A DNA stretch of 64,000 nucleotides from Thiotrichaceae bacterium UBA7357 (GCA_002470825.1 DKOR01000023.1:59385-123384); one strand, 5' to 3'. Counted from the stretch's first letter, positions 25,896-35,273 are shown. Made by a program: numbers and translations. The notes: generated by a model from the letters alone, not told the origin.

Positions 25896-26795
25896 ATGTC
25901 AGAATTACGTAAAAATCCGACTTATATAGCTGAGGTTTTAATAGAAGCATTACCTTATATAAAAAGGTTTAGCGGCAAAACGATAGTTATTAAATATGGC
26001 GGCAATGCGATGTTTGATAATCAACTTAAATCAAGTTTCGCTCGGGACGTAGTTTTGATGAAACTTGTGGGCATGAACCCAGTACTAGTACATGGTGGTG
26101 GTCCACAAATAGGCGAGTTACTGGAGAAGCTGGGCAAAAAGACAGAGTTTATTGATGGTATGCGTGTTACTGATAATGAGACTATGGATATAGTAGAGAT
26201 GGTTTTGGGTGGTTTGGTAAATAAAGAGATTGTAAACTTAATCAATCGACATGGTGGCAAAGCTGTTGGATTAAGTGGCAAAGATGGTGGGCTCATACGA
26301 GCGAAAAAAATGGTGTTTAAACAAGATAATCCGACACTTGAAACATCTGAAATTATTGACATAGGTCATGTTGGCGAGGTGGATAGTATCAAAAAAGCAG
26401 TTGTCGACTTGCTAATAAAAAGTGATTTTATTCCTGTGATCGCACCAATTGGTGTCGATGAAGCAGGGCAATCATATAATATAAACGCAGACCTAGTTGC
26501 AGGAAAAATGGCGGAAGTTTTAGGTGCTGAAAAACTAATAATGTTAACTAACACGTCTGGATTACTAGATGGGGATGGTAATGTCTTGACTGGTTTATCT
26601 ACTGAAAAAGTTGATAGTTTGATTAAAAAAGGTGTCATAAGCGGAGGTATGCTACCTAAAATACGTTCAGCATTAAACGCAGTGAACGAAGGTGTGAGAT
26701 CATCACATATTATTGATGGTCGTGTTGAGCATGCTGTTTTGTTAGAAATTCTTACAGATGTAGGTGTTGGTACTTTATTACATGGGCGTGAATAG
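25896..26795 (+). CDS. argB: Acetylglutamate kinase
   Basis: Second step of arginine synthesis. 299 residues with VIKYGGNAM at the N-terminus, VLVHGGGPQI, the AVGLSGKDGG segment, VIAPIGVDEAG, NINADLVAGKMAEVLGAEKLIMLTNTSGLLD and GGMLPKI. These match the hexameric, arginine-inhibitable type. It lies 78 bases after algC; argH, the last gene of the pathway, is at 57.9 kb. Confidence 0.97.
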   Translation: MSELRKNPTYIAEVLIEALPYIKRFSGKTIVIKYGGNAMFDNQLKSSFARDVVLMKLVGMNPVLVHGGGPQIGELLEKLGKKTEFIDGMRVTDNETMDIVEMVLGGLVNKEIVNLINRHGGKAVGLSGKDGGLIRAKKMVFKQDNPTLETSEIIDIGHVGEVDSIKKAVVDLLIKSDFIPVIAPIGVDEAGQSYNINADLVAGKMAEVLGAEKLIMLTNTSGLLDGDGNVLTGLSTEKVDSLIKKGVISGGMLPKIRSALNAVNEGVRSSHIIDGRVEHAVLLEILTDVGVGTLLHGRE

Positions 26796-26821
26796 ACAGC
26801 CACATAAACAATGAGGACATA

Positions 26822-27412
26822 ATGGTTAGTAATTTCAAAACTAACAGACGACAACAGATACTTGAGGTTTTGGCTCAAGAACTGGAAATAAATCCGGGCT
26901 TGCGTATTACAACAGCCAGCCTTGCTAGTGCCGTTGGGGTTTCAGAAGCAGCGCTGTATAGACATTTTGCTAGCAAGGCAAAAATGTTTGAGGCGCTAAT
27001 CGATTTTGCAGAAGAGTCAGTATTTGGAATAATCAATAAAATTTTAAGTAACGAAACTGATGTAATGGTTCGTAGCGAAAAGATCATTCAATTAATGTTG
27101 GGTTTTTCAGAAAAGAATCCAGGTATTACGCGTATTTTGATTGGTGATGTGTTGTTGGGAGAAAGTGAGCGTTTGCATATTCGAGTAGTACAGTTTTTTG
27201 AAAGGCTAGAAACACAATTTCGACAAGTACTACGTGAATCTAATTTAGTTGAAGGTCGAAAATCGATAAGCAATCAGGAGGCGGCTGCCAATCAGATGTT
27301 AACCTATACTGAGGGTAAAATGTCTCAATTCGTGAGGAGTTCATTTACAAAAAAACCTACTATACATTGGGATACTCAGTGGGCAACATTGAGAACCGGA
27401 TTATTCAGATAA
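26822..27412 (+). CDS. slmA: Nucleoid occlusion factor SlmA (TetR family)
   Basis: DNA-binding inhibitor of FtsZ assembly over the nucleoid. 196 residues, the SlmA length. The N-terminal helix-turn-helix is RITTASLASAVGVSEAALYRHFASKAKMFEALI, and the C-terminal domain has FTKKPTIHWDTQWATL, typical for the family. It lies 26 bases after argB. Its stop directly abuts the stop of the convergent DUF4124 gene, with no base between. Confidence 0.94.
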   Translation: MVSNFKTNRRQQILEVLAQELEINPGLRITTASLASAVGVSEAALYRHFASKAKMFEALIDFAEESVFGIINKILSNETDVMVRSEKIIQLMLGFSEKNPGITRILIGDVLLGESERLHIRVVQFFERLETQFRQVLRESNLVEGRKSISNQEAAANQMLTYTEGKMSQFVRSSFTKKPTIHWDTQWATLRTGLFR

Positions 27413-28039
27413 TCATTTAATTTTTTTCAGTTTTTTAAAACGTCTTATATCTAGTTCGTGAGCTATTTTAATATCTTCTCGCTCAGCATACCTCTCTTTC
27501 ATGAAGCTATTGTTATTGCTGAGTTGACGCTTCAAGGATTCAATATTTTTGATCAAGGACTCAGGGTATGTGTTGCCTGATTTGTTTGCATCAGAAACAG
27601 TCTGAATACGTTTATTAAGATCAATTTCAATTTTTTCGTTGCGTGTTTTAGTCAACTCTATAACTGAGTCTAAAGCAGAAATTCGCTCATCTAGTGCTTT
27701 TTCGATTTCGTTTATACTAGTAAATCTTGCTAAAAGCATTTCATCTTGCATTCGCTCTTTAGCAATAATCTCTTTTTGCTTGGCCTGATTTTTTTCTAGG
27801 AGCTCTGCCTCCTTGAGTTCTTTATTAGATTTAGCACCCTTATTTTTTTTTCTTATGAGGCCGCCTTTGCCAAGTTCCGAATGTTCTTTTTGTGCATATT
27901 CTGGAGGAATTCGATTTCCACATTCTCTCACTCCGTCATTATTCACCCAGCATTTCACTCTGGCTTGTGTTGTTCCCGTGAAAATCAGTCCACTCAGTGC
28001 AAATATAATAAAAAAACCACGAAATAATATTTTTCTCAT
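27413..28039 (-). CDS. DUF4124 domain protein, exported
   Basis: Best start is the ATG at 28037-28039 (MRKILFRGFF), which gives a signal peptide (FIIFALSGLIFTGTTQA); an earlier in-frame start at 28123 would overlap pyrE and put 28 hydrophilic residues before the signal. The 208-residue product has the DUF4124 core VKCWVNNDGVRECGNRIPPEYAQ, followed by a long charged, Glu/Lys-rich coiled-coil region to the C-terminus. Two cysteines (CWV, ECG) may form a disulfide. Function unknown. Confidence 0.85.
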   Translation of the reverse strand: MRKILFRGFFIIFALSGLIFTGTTQARVKCWVNNDGVRECGNRIPPEYAQKEHSELGKGGLIRKKNKGAKSNKELKEAELLEKNQAKQKEIIAKERMQDEMLLARFTSINEIEKALDERISALDSVIELTKTRNEKIEIDLNKRIQTVSDANKSGNTYPESLIKNIESLKRQLSNNNSFMKERYAEREDIKIAHELDIRRFKKLKKIK

Positions 28040-28103
28040 AAACTTTTCCGGATGTTTGATATTGTTGAATATTTGATAAGTGTAGTCTTCCAGATAGCCC
28101 ATG

Positions 28104-28754
28104 TCATTTTTGTTTTGAACCATATTTCTGTTTATAGCTTTTTATGGCATCAAGATGTTTAGACATTTCACTATGGTTTATCAAATATACAATTATGTCG
28201 TCTAGGTTAACAATACTTATGACTTGAATGTTGTGTAGTTGTTCCATTTCCTCAATGGCAGATAGCGAACCTTTACCATACTCTTGCCGATCAACGGCAA
28301 CTACCGCGGCCGTGGTTATACCACCTTTAGTATTAATTAGTTCTTTGGATTCCCGAAGAGAAGTTCCTGCAGAGATGACATCATCGACGATTAATACTCG
28401 GCCGTTAATATCTGCTCCAAATGTGATACCTCCTTCACCATGATCCTTAGGTTCTTTTCTATTAAAACAAAAAGGGTAGTTATCTTGATATTGCTCCTGA
28501 AAGGCAATAGCCATAGCTGATACTAAAGGTATGCCTTTGTAAGCCGGCCCATATATCATGTCGAATTTAAGACCTGAATGTCTTACAGCACAGGCATAAT
28601 ATTTCCCCAGCTCTTTTAGACTCTTACCGTCATTAAATAATCCGCTATTAAAAAAATAGGGGCTAATACGACCTGACTTTAATTCAAATTTCCCAAAACG
28701 CAAGACCTGCATTTCTATAGCAAACTCTAAAAAATCTTCTTGATATTGTTCCAT
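28104..28754 (-). CDS. pyrE: Orotate phosphoribosyltransferase
   Basis: Forms orotidine 5'-phosphate from orotate and PRPP. 216 residues with FELKSGRISPYFFNSG near the N-terminus, GPAYKGIPL, FNRKEPKDHGEGG and the PRPP-binding motif VLIVDDVISAGTSLRES. Divergent from xthA, a neighbourhood also seen for pyrE and crc in Pseudomonas. Confidence 0.96.
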   Translation of the reverse strand: MEQYQEDFLEFAIEMQVLRFGKFELKSGRISPYFFNSGLFNDGKSLKELGKYYACAVRHSGLKFDMIYGPAYKGIPLVSAMAIAFQEQYQDNYPFCFNRKEPKDHGEGGITFGADINGRVLIVDDVISAGTSLRESKELINTKGGITTAAVVAVDRQEYGKGSLSAIEEMEQLHNIQVISIVNLDDIIVYLINHSEMSKHLDAIKSYKQKYGSKQK

Positions 28755-28865
28755 TAAATGATCTTTGCCTATGAATTTATTTATGAAGATTCTATTTTTT
28801 AACTGATACTAGAAAACATCTTCATGTGCTCGTATGATACATCGCAAAATAAATAGAGGATAGTA

Positions 28866-29639
28866 GTGAAAATAATAAGTATTAATACTAATGGCATTCG
28901 TGCCGCACATAGGAAAGGTTTTTTTGACTGGATGCAAAAACAGGAAGCAGATGTTGTTTGTATTCAAGAAACCAAAGCGCAGACGAACCAATTAGTTGAT
29001 GAGATATTATCTCCTAATGGTTATTACGCGGAGTTTAATGATGCTAAAAAAAAAGGCTATAGCGGAACCGCCATATACAGCAAAAAAAAACCAGATAATA
29101 CTATTAACAAATTGGGTTGGTCTATTCCCGATACAGAAGGTCGATTTTTGCAATTTGATTTTGGAAAGCTCAGTGTTGTTTCTCTATACTTGCCTTCTGG
29201 CTCATCAAAAATAGAACGCCAATTAATTAAATTTGATTTTCTTCAACGCCTCACTTCAATCTTACAAAATATACGACAACAAAAGCGCGATTATATAATT
29301 TGCGGCGACTGGAATATTGCACATAAAGAGATTGATCTTAAAAATTGGAAAGCAAATATGAAAAATTCTGGTTTTTTGCCAGAAGAGCGTGCATGGATGG
29401 ATGATTTGTTTGGTTCATTAGGCTTGGTCGATTCTTTTCGAGTAGTAAATCAAAATCCTGAACAATATACTTGGTGGTCAAATCGTGGGCAGGCTTGGGC
29501 GAACAATGTTGGGTGGCGGATAGACTATCAGGTGGTTACTCCCAAACTGAAAAATAAGATCAAATCAGCATCGATTTATAAGGATGAGCGATTTTCAGAT
29601 CATGCTCCATTGATAGTAGATTACGATATTGAATTTTAA
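28866..29639 (+). CDS. xthA: Exodeoxyribonuclease III family protein (catalytic residues intact)
   Basis: 257 residues from a GTG start. The EEP nuclease residues are present: INTNGIRA (Asn), the metal-binding Glu in IQETKA, CGDWNIAH (Asp/Asn) and FSDHAPL (Asp/His). It therefore can act as an AP endonuclease/3' exonuclease. In Pseudomonas the gene at this position is crc, a homologue where these read LQDTRA, CGSLYVAH and FSQHAPL and activity is lost. Overall sequence (for example ERAWMDDLFGSLG, GWRIDYQV) resembles Crc as well as XthA, so this could be the active relative from which Crc descended. Confidence 0.92.
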   Translation: MKIISINTNGIRAAHRKGFFDWMQKQEADVVCIQETKAQTNQLVDEILSPNGYYAEFNDAKKKGYSGTAIYSKKKPDNTINKLGWSIPDTEGRFLQFDFGKLSVVSLYLPSGSSKIERQLIKFDFLQRLTSILQNIRQQKRDYIICGDWNIAHKEIDLKNWKANMKNSGFLPEERAWMDDLFGSLGLVDSFRVVNQNPEQYTWWSNRGQAWANNVGWRIDYQVVTPKLKNKIKSASIYKDERFSDHAPLIVDYDIEF

Positions 29640-29641
29640 AT

Positions 29642-29668
29642 TTTTGTTTATAATACAAGTAAACAAAA
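29642..29668. terminator. AT-rich inverted repeat after xthA
   Basis: TTTTGTTTA at 29642-29650 and TAAACAAAA at 29660-29668 are perfect 9-base arms with a 9-base loop, starting 3 bases after the xthA stop. The T run is in the left arm, so it could serve as a weak bidirectional terminator for xthA and for the convergent 6S RNA transcript. Confidence 0.45.
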
Positions 29669-29936
29669 CTTAGAGTGATTATACAATATTGTATACATCT
29701 GCCACTATTCTATTTTATGTTTTCAAGGTATGAACTACGCTCAGTATTTCGAAGTTTGGGCCATAGAAAGAAACCAGAATAGTTTTCAAACGTAAATATG
29801 ACCATTGAAAGCTTAAAAATTGAACTCACTATCTTAAGGTCCAGTATTTAAGGTTGTTAAGCGGAACCCAAACATTTAGTTTTGGTATATTAATACTTCG
29901 TTTTTAATGAGTGTTTACGTACGTTAGTAAAATGAA
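29669..29936. other. Spacer between xthA and 6S RNA
   Basis: 268 bases after the inverted repeat with no protein-like frame. A 5-formyltetrahydrofolate cyclo-ligase gene, the usual 6S RNA neighbour, is absent. Confidence 0.45.
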
Positions 29937-30125
29937 GGGGGTATCAACCATAATGTCGTTTCAGCCGTTGAACTTGAACCAGAGGTTCAAGTGGGTGTTC
30001 TCGGTAGCATATCAGGATTTCCAAGTAAATGGATCTCACAACAACGCTGCTTTCAGACTCCCTATTTTATATCTTATCGGCTCAAGTTACCACGAGAATG
30101 ATAACGAGCACCACAGAAGATACCC
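29937..30125 (-). ncRNA. ssrS: 6S RNA
   Basis: The minus strand carries the recognisable 6S core downstream of zapA. The 5' half has TTGAGCCGATA (E. coli CTGAGCCGATA). The 3' half has CTTGAACCTCTGGTTCAAG followed by CGGCTGAAACGACAT, matching the conserved hairpin and GGCGGCAT-like end of gammaproteobacterial 6S RNA. The terminal stem can be formed by GGGTATC (minus-strand reading of 30119-30125) and GATACCC (29939-29945). The length, about 189 nt, is normal. 6S RNA mimics an open promoter and sequesters sigma-70 polymerase in stationary phase. The ends are approximate, by a few bases. Confidence 0.88.
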
Positions 30126-30136
30126 ATGTTTGACTT

Positions 30137-30493
30137 TTATCCGCCCTGAGTGATTGATTTGGGAACTAGATTGTTGATATTCACAACATCAAGTTCTGAA
30201 TCTTTAGTTAAGGCATCATCAATTTTAATTTGTAAACGTTTCAAGGTATTGTCAACTCTAAAAGTGTAGTCTTGATTTAGTTTTTTGTATGCCAACAACT
30301 CATTGGTTATGTTTAATGCTGTCATAACGGATATTCGTTCTGAGCCAATTACACCGCCGCTTTTCATTTCGGCCATCTGCTGATTTAGATAGTTGACAGA
30401 TTGTCGAAGAGACTCTTTTTCTGCTTCGTCACAGCTAATCAGGTATTCTTTATCCAGAATAGTGACCTTCATTGGTGTTGCGTCTTTGTTCAT
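30137..30493 (-). CDS. zapA: Cell division protein ZapA
   Basis: FtsZ-bundling protein. 118 residues, with VTILDKEYLISC at the N-terminus, GSERISVMTALNITNELL in the core helix and a C-terminal coiled coil. The start at 30493 overlaps the stop of the upstream ZapB-like gene by 4 bases; a second ATG lies 7 codons in. The 6S RNA follows 12 bases after its stop, the conserved zapA-ssrS order. Confidence 0.92.
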   Translation of the reverse strand: MNKDATPMKVTILDKEYLISCDEAEKESLRQSVNYLNQQMAEMKSGGVIGSERISVMTALNITNELLAYKKLNQDYTFRVDNTLKRLQIKIDDALTKDSELDVVNINNLVPKSITQGG

Positions 30494-30714
30494 GAGCGAG
30501 TTTCCATAGCGCGTAAACGAGTTATCATAGATTCAATTCGAGTTCTGGCCTGTTCGGTTTTTTCTATTAAAGCGGCACGCTCATTTACCAAACTATCTTG
30601 TTGGTCACGTAGTGCAGAGTTTTCTGACTTCAAGAGGCTTACTGTACCAATTAATTCATCAACTCGTGTTTCTAGTATTCCGAGATCTATATTCTCAATG
30701 TCACTGTCGCTCAT
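30490..30714 (-). CDS. TIGR02449-type coiled-coil protein (ZapB-like)
   Basis: 74 residues from the ATG at 30712-30714, preceded by GAGGTG; a GTG three codons earlier is possible. The whole protein is a heptad-rich helix (LETRVDELIGTVSLLKSEN... to ...SMITRLRAMETRS), the TIGR02449 family found upstream of zapA in many gammaproteobacteria. A role with ZapA in Z-ring organisation is inferred from linkage and coiled-coil similarity to ZapB. Confidence 0.86.
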   Translation of the reverse strand: MSDSDIENIDLGILETRVDELIGTVSLLKSENSALRDQQDSLVNERAALIEKTEQARTRIESMITRLRAMETRS

Positions 30715-30898
30715 GATAATCACCTCATGTCCATTTCTGGATGAACTTATCTTGTTGTTAATTTATCATACTAACATCAATATAGAATGCCTGAATTGTC
30801 GGGTCAACAGGTGATGATAAATAGAAGATGCTGAGTATTGCTTCCTGTTATTATTGTTGGGTTAGAATTAATCAAATATTTAAGAGATTTTCAAGGAA

Positions 30899-31462
30899 AT
30901 GATGATAAAAGTGAATTATGATGAAATAAACACTGAATTAAGGGCATTGCATTCAGGAATTTTTGCCTCCGAATGTCATGGCTTCATATGCGGCTATTTT
31001 TGTGCTAGTGATTCAGTCACATCAACGGCTTGGCGTGATTATTTTTTGGCTGGTATTGATGACGATACTGAATTAGAAACGTGTTCTGCCATTTTGTCTC
31101 AACTAGCTGATCAGGTTTGTGAAGAAATACTATCAGATGAGATAACTTTCGAGCTCTTTCTTCCAGATGATGAGTCGTCAATTATTGAACGTTCTAAAGC
31201 GTTAGCAGAATGGAGCGCTGGGTTTGTCAGTGGACTAGGAATAGGCGGAGCAGGTGATAAACCAAAATTAAAAGACGAATGTGATGAGTTTATTAAAGAT
31301 ATGGTCTCTATCTCACGTATTGAAACGTCACTTGAAGAAGATGAGGATGCTGAGGGAGCATTATTTGAGATAGTCGAATATATTAGAATTGGAGTCATTA
31401 TGTTGCATCAAGAATGGAATCATCCCGGCCAAGATGTTGAAAAACCAGAAGTGCTGCATTAA
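30899..31462 (+). CDS. ygfB: UPF0149 (YgfB) family protein
   Basis: 187 residues, acidic, all-helical. Family markers are ALHSGIFASECHGFICGY at the N-terminus, ALAEWSAGFVSGLGIGG in the middle and the C-terminal EIVEYIRIGVIMLHQE. It immediately precedes pepP (stop and start share one base), the standard ygfB-pepP-ubiH-ubiI order. YgfB in Pseudomonas modulates expression of the amidase AmpDh3; a similar role here is only an inference. Confidence 0.9.
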   Translation: MMIKVNYDEINTELRALHSGIFASECHGFICGYFCASDSVTSTAWRDYFLAGIDDDTELETCSAILSQLADQVCEEILSDEITFELFLPDDESSIIERSKALAEWSAGFVSGLGIGGAGDKPKLKDECDEFIKDMVSISRIETSLEEDEDAEGALFEIVEYIRIGVIMLHQEWNHPGQDVEKPEVLH

Positions 31463-32775
31463 TGAATAAAAAAGAGCACTCGCGTCGAAGGAAACAATTG
31501 ATGGACATGATAGGGTCGGACAGTATTGCAATTATCCCCACAGGTTCTATATGTATTCGCAACCGTGATATTGAATTTCCCTTTCGTCCAGATAGTGATT
31601 TCTATTATTTAACAGCATATCCAGAACCTGAAGCAGTAGCTGTTTTAATTCCAGATCGTACTGATGGTGAATTTATTTTATTTTGTCGTGAAAGTGACGA
31701 AAAGATGGAGACCTGGCATGGAAGACGTTCTGGTCTGCAAGGAGCTTTGGAAATCTATGGCGCTGATGATGCATTTCCAATTGAAGATATAGATGATATT
31801 TTACCTGGTTTGATCGAAGGGCATGAACGAATTTTTTATAATATGGGTAGTGATCAAAGTTTTGACCAGCGAGTTATGGCATGGGTTAAACAAATAAGGG
31901 AACAGTCGAGAGCTGGTCTTGTTGCTCCAGATGAATTTATTTCTCTAAATCATTTTTTGCATGATATGCGTCTTTATAAAAGTAAACTAGAGATAAAACT
32001 AATGCGCCAGGCCGCCAAAATATCATCGAAGGCACATGATCGTGCGATGCAGAACTGCAAACCAGGCATGTATGAATACCAGATTGAAGCTGAATTGATG
32101 TATGAATTTATTCGAAATGGTGCGCGTGCAGCGGCTTATCCTTCTATTGTCGGATCGGGGGCTAATAGTTGTATTTTGCACTACACTGAAAATCAGGATG
32201 AAATTAATGACGGAGACTTGTTGTTGATTGATGCTGGCGCTGAGTATCAAGGTTACGCGAGTGATGTTACTCGAACGTTTCCGGCTAGTGGACGGTTTTC
32301 AAAGTCACAGCGTCAGGCTTATGATTTGGTTTTAGCAGCACAACTCGCCGCAATAGAAGAAGTGAAACCGGGTAATCATTGGAATGATCCGCATGATGCG
32401 GCGGTTAAAGTGTTGACCGAAGGTATGGTTGCGTTAGGTATCTTGAAGGGTGATCCTAAAAAACTTATCAAGGATAAAAGCTACATAAAATATTACATGC
32501 ATCGAACTGGACATTGGATTGGTATGGATGTTCATGATGTGGGTGATTATAAAATCGATGGTGAGTGGCGTATGTTGGAGCCGGGGATGGTAATGACTGT
32601 TGAGCCTGGTCTTTACATGCCTGCGGGTTCGCCAAGTCTTTCCAAAAAGTGGTGGAATATTGGTATTAGAATTGAAGATGATGTCTTGGTTACAAAAGAT
32701 GGCTATGAAGTATTGAGTAGAGATGCAGTAAAGCAAGCTGACGAAATAGAGAAAATAATGACAAATGTTGCGTGA
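31462..32775 (+). CDS. pepP: Xaa-Pro aminopeptidase (M24B)
   Basis: Removes N-terminal residues preceding proline. 437 residues. The N-terminal aminopeptidase P domain (about 1-170) contains FPFRPDSDFYYLTAYPEPEA; the pita-bread domain has metal ligands in LLIDAGAEYQGYASDVTRTFP, HRTGHWIGMDVHD, MTVEPGLY and RIEDD. It overlaps ubiH by 11 bases. Confidence 0.95.
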   Translation: MNKKEHSRRRKQLMDMIGSDSIAIIPTGSICIRNRDIEFPFRPDSDFYYLTAYPEPEAVAVLIPDRTDGEFILFCRESDEKMETWHGRRSGLQGALEIYGADDAFPIEDIDDILPGLIEGHERIFYNMGSDQSFDQRVMAWVKQIREQSRAGLVAPDEFISLNHFLHDMRLYKSKLEIKLMRQAAKISSKAHDRAMQNCKPGMYEYQIEAELMYEFIRNGARAAAYPSIVGSGANSCILHYTENQDEINDGDLLLIDAGAEYQGYASDVTRTFPASGRFSKSQRQAYDLVLAAQLAAIEEVKPGNHWNDPHDAAVKVLTEGMVALGILKGDPKKLIKDKSYIKYYMHRTGHWIGMDVHDVGDYKIDGEWRMLEPGMVMTVEPGLYMPAGSPSLSKKWWNIGIRIEDDVLVTKDGYEVLSRDAVKQADEIEKIMTNVA

Positions 32776-33985
32776 CTATGATGTGACTATCGTTGGTGCA
32801 GGAATGGTAGGGGCCAGCTTGGCTTGTGCTTTGGCACCATCGGGTTTACGCATTGCTATTATAGAAGCAGTTCCTTTAAAGGATGACTATCAACCAAGCT
32901 ATGATGATAGAGGGCTTACCTTGTCCCCTTCGTCGAAACGTATACTGGAACATATTGATGTATGGGGAGATATTTCGTCGGCCATAAGTCCGATTAAAAA
33001 AATACATGTCTCCGAACAAGGCCGATTTGGTTTTACCCATTTGGACGCTTCTGAAACGAATATAAAAGATTTAGGCTATGTTGTTATTGCTCGTATTTTA
33101 GGAGAGGCTTTACATGAAAAAATGTTGTCGCTTAAAAACATATCGCTCATTTGCCCCGCAGAACTAAAATCTTTTAAGCGAAAAGACAAAATGATGACGC
33201 TTGAAATATCTAATCTAGGCTGTAGTGAATCAATTACCACAGGGTTATTAGTCGCTGCAGATGGTAGTCAATCATTGGTAAGACGCTTAGCGGATATTAG
33301 AATAGACAAATATGATTTTGGACAAACGGCAATTGTCGCCAATGTGACTACTCAAAAGCCAAATCAAGCAACGGCTTATGAACGTTTTACTCATCATGGT
33401 CCGGTAGCACTATTACCTATAGATGAGTATCGTTCAGTACTGATCCTTACAGTAGCTACTAAAAACAGAAATCGATATATGTCGATGGCTGATGCGCAAT
33501 TTATTGATGGTGTTGAAACGGAGTTTGGACGTCGTCTTGGTAAGCTTGAAAAAGTTGGACAACGACGCTGTTATCCAATAATGTTTATTGAAGCAGTTAA
33601 ACAGTATCAGCAGCAACTGATCCTGTTAGGTAATGCGGCACATACCATACACCCTAATTCTGCACAGGGATTTAACCTTGGACTGCGTGATGTGGCAGGT
33701 CTAACAGAATGTATTTTTGAGGCGATTGAAAAAAGATTAAATATTGACGATATCAGTATATTAGAGAAATACGTTAGCTTAAGACTCTCTGATCAAAAAC
33801 GCGTTATAAAATTTACCAACCGATTAGCGAGTATTTTTTATAATAAAAATCCATTACTTATTCCAGCAAGATGCTTAGCTATGTTGCTGCTTGATACTCT
33901 GCCAATTGTTAAGAAAACATTCATACAACAAACAATGGGTATTTCGGGTTTACAACCTCGAATTGTAAGAGGGCAACATATATGA
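32765..33985 (+). CDS. ubiH: 2-octaprenyl-6-methoxyphenyl hydroxylase UbiH
   Basis: Flavin monooxygenase of ubiquinone ring hydroxylation. 406 residues. The FAD site has VGAGMVGASLACAL at the N-terminus, VAADGSQSLVRR and LLGNAAHTIHPNSAQGFNLGLRD; the HPNSAQGFNLGLRD form is typical of UbiH. It overlaps both pepP and ubiI, implying coupled translation in a ygfB-pepP-ubiH-ubiI operon. Confidence 0.93.
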   Translation: MLRDYDVTIVGAGMVGASLACALAPSGLRIAIIEAVPLKDDYQPSYDDRGLTLSPSSKRILEHIDVWGDISSAISPIKKIHVSEQGRFGFTHLDASETNIKDLGYVVIARILGEALHEKMLSLKNISLICPAELKSFKRKDKMMTLEISNLGCSESITTGLLVAADGSQSLVRRLADIRIDKYDFGQTAIVANVTTQKPNQATAYERFTHHGPVALLPIDEYRSVLILTVATKNRNRYMSMADAQFIDGVETEFGRRLGKLEKVGQRRCYPIMFIEAVKQYQQQLILLGNAAHTIHPNSAQGFNLGLRDVAGLTECIFEAIEKRLNIDDISILEKYVSLRLSDQKRVIKFTNRLASIFYNKNPLLIPARCLAMLLLDTLPIVKKTFIQQTMGISGLQPRIVRGQHI

Positions 33986-35211
33986 CGACTGCTGACGACA
34001 AGATTGATGCTGACGTAGTCGTTGTAGGTGGTGGTGTTATTGGTAGTTCTTTTGCCTGCCTATTAGGTCAGGCGGGGCTAAAAGTTATTTTGCTCGATGC
34101 TTCTATGAGACAAGTGAAGTCACTTAAAAAAATCGATACGCGTGTCTTCGCTATTACGATGGCTTCCGAGCAGATACTTAAAAAAACTGGCTCATGGAAA
34201 CGGTTACAAAAAAAAGATATCGGCCGTTTTCGGAAGATGCATGTTTGGGACGAAAATGGTTTAGGTGAAATTAATTTTGATAGCGCCTCAATTTGTCAAT
34301 CAACGATGGGCTACATTATTCCACATCAAGTTATTGTTGATGCTTTGCAAGAAGAGCTGCTTGAATTAGGTAGCGTTCGTTGTCTATGGTCTGTCTCTCC
34401 TGCTTATTTAAAAGAAGAGGCGGATACTATTATACTCGGCACGGAAGATGGCTTACGGTTTAGGACGAGACTTGTTGTTGCCGCAGATGGTCATAATTCA
34501 AAATTGAGAAACTTGGCTAATATTCATTATCAAAAATATGATTACATGCGATCTGCATTAGGCTGTACTGTATTTACAAAATTAGAGCATAGAGAAATCG
34601 CACGTCAAAGATTTTTAAATAATGGCCCCCTGGCATTCTTACCGATGGCTGATTCTCATCAGTCCGCGGTCGTTTGGTCTAGCAGCCCGGAACACATTCA
34701 GCATCTTAAAGGGCTTAATAAATCAGAATTCCATCTTGAATTGGCTGAAGCTTTCGCCCATAAGTTAGGGGATATTAAGGAAAGCACTGAAAAAGTTGTT
34801 TTTCCCTTGAGTCGTGCGCAAGCAGATAGTTACATTAAATCAAGAGTCGCATTAATTGGCGATAGTGCTCATATGATTCATCCTCTGGCGGGCATAGGTG
34901 CTAATCTGGGTCTGTTAGATGCGGCTAGCTTGGCAGAGACTATCATCGGCCCCTACCAGCGTGGTAGAGACCCAGGGCGTTTGCAGGTATTACGTCGTTA
35001 TGAACGCAGACGCAAGGGTACAAATAGAAATATGATTTATTTAATCGATAGTCTTAAACACCTCTTTGAAAGTCAGCATCAACCTGTACGATGTGTTCGC
35101 AATTTTGGTTTGGACGCGGTCGATAGCCTTCCCTTTGTTAAGAACGTCATATTGAAACGAGCAATGGGATTGGTTGGAGATTTGCCGGAAGCTGCTCGAG
35201 GAAAATTCTAA
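33982..35211 (+). CDS. ubiI: UbiH/UbiF/VisC-family hydroxylase UbiI
   Basis: Second flavin hydroxylase of ubiquinone synthesis (C5 hydroxylation in E. coli). 409 residues. FAD motifs are VGGGVIGSSFACLL, VVAADGHNSKLRNLA and LIGDSAHMIHPLAGIGANLGLLDA. The HPLAGxGxNLGL form distinguishes it from UbiH. It starts in the last 4 bases of ubiH. UbiI versus UbiF specificity cannot be settled by eye; operon position favours UbiI. Confidence 0.88.
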   Translation: MTTADDKIDADVVVVGGGVIGSSFACLLGQAGLKVILLDASMRQVKSLKKIDTRVFAITMASEQILKKTGSWKRLQKKDIGRFRKMHVWDENGLGEINFDSASICQSTMGYIIPHQVIVDALQEELLELGSVRCLWSVSPAYLKEEADTIILGTEDGLRFRTRLVVAADGHNSKLRNLANIHYQKYDYMRSALGCTVFTKLEHREIARQRFLNNGPLAFLPMADSHQSAVVWSSSPEHIQHLKGLNKSEFHLELAEAFAHKLGDIKESTEKVVFPLSRAQADSYIKSRVALIGDSAHMIHPLAGIGANLGLLDAASLAETIIGPYQRGRDPGRLQVLRRYERRRKGTNRNMIYLIDSLKHLFESQHQPVRCVRNFGLDAVDSLPFVKNVILKRAMGLVGDLPEAARGKF

Positions 35212-35273
35212 AAATGTTTTTTGTATGGGCCCTCAATATATTAACAATAATATCTATAGCGACAGGATAGTTT

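Noticed and set aside
26021..26878. Two long minus-strand open frames over argB
   Set aside because: Antisense shadows of a well-conserved gene, without ribosome-binding sites.
29911..30153. Plus-strand open frame of 80 codons
   Set aside because: It is the antisense of the 6S RNA gene; composition follows the RNA helices and no ribosome-binding site or homologue is apparent.
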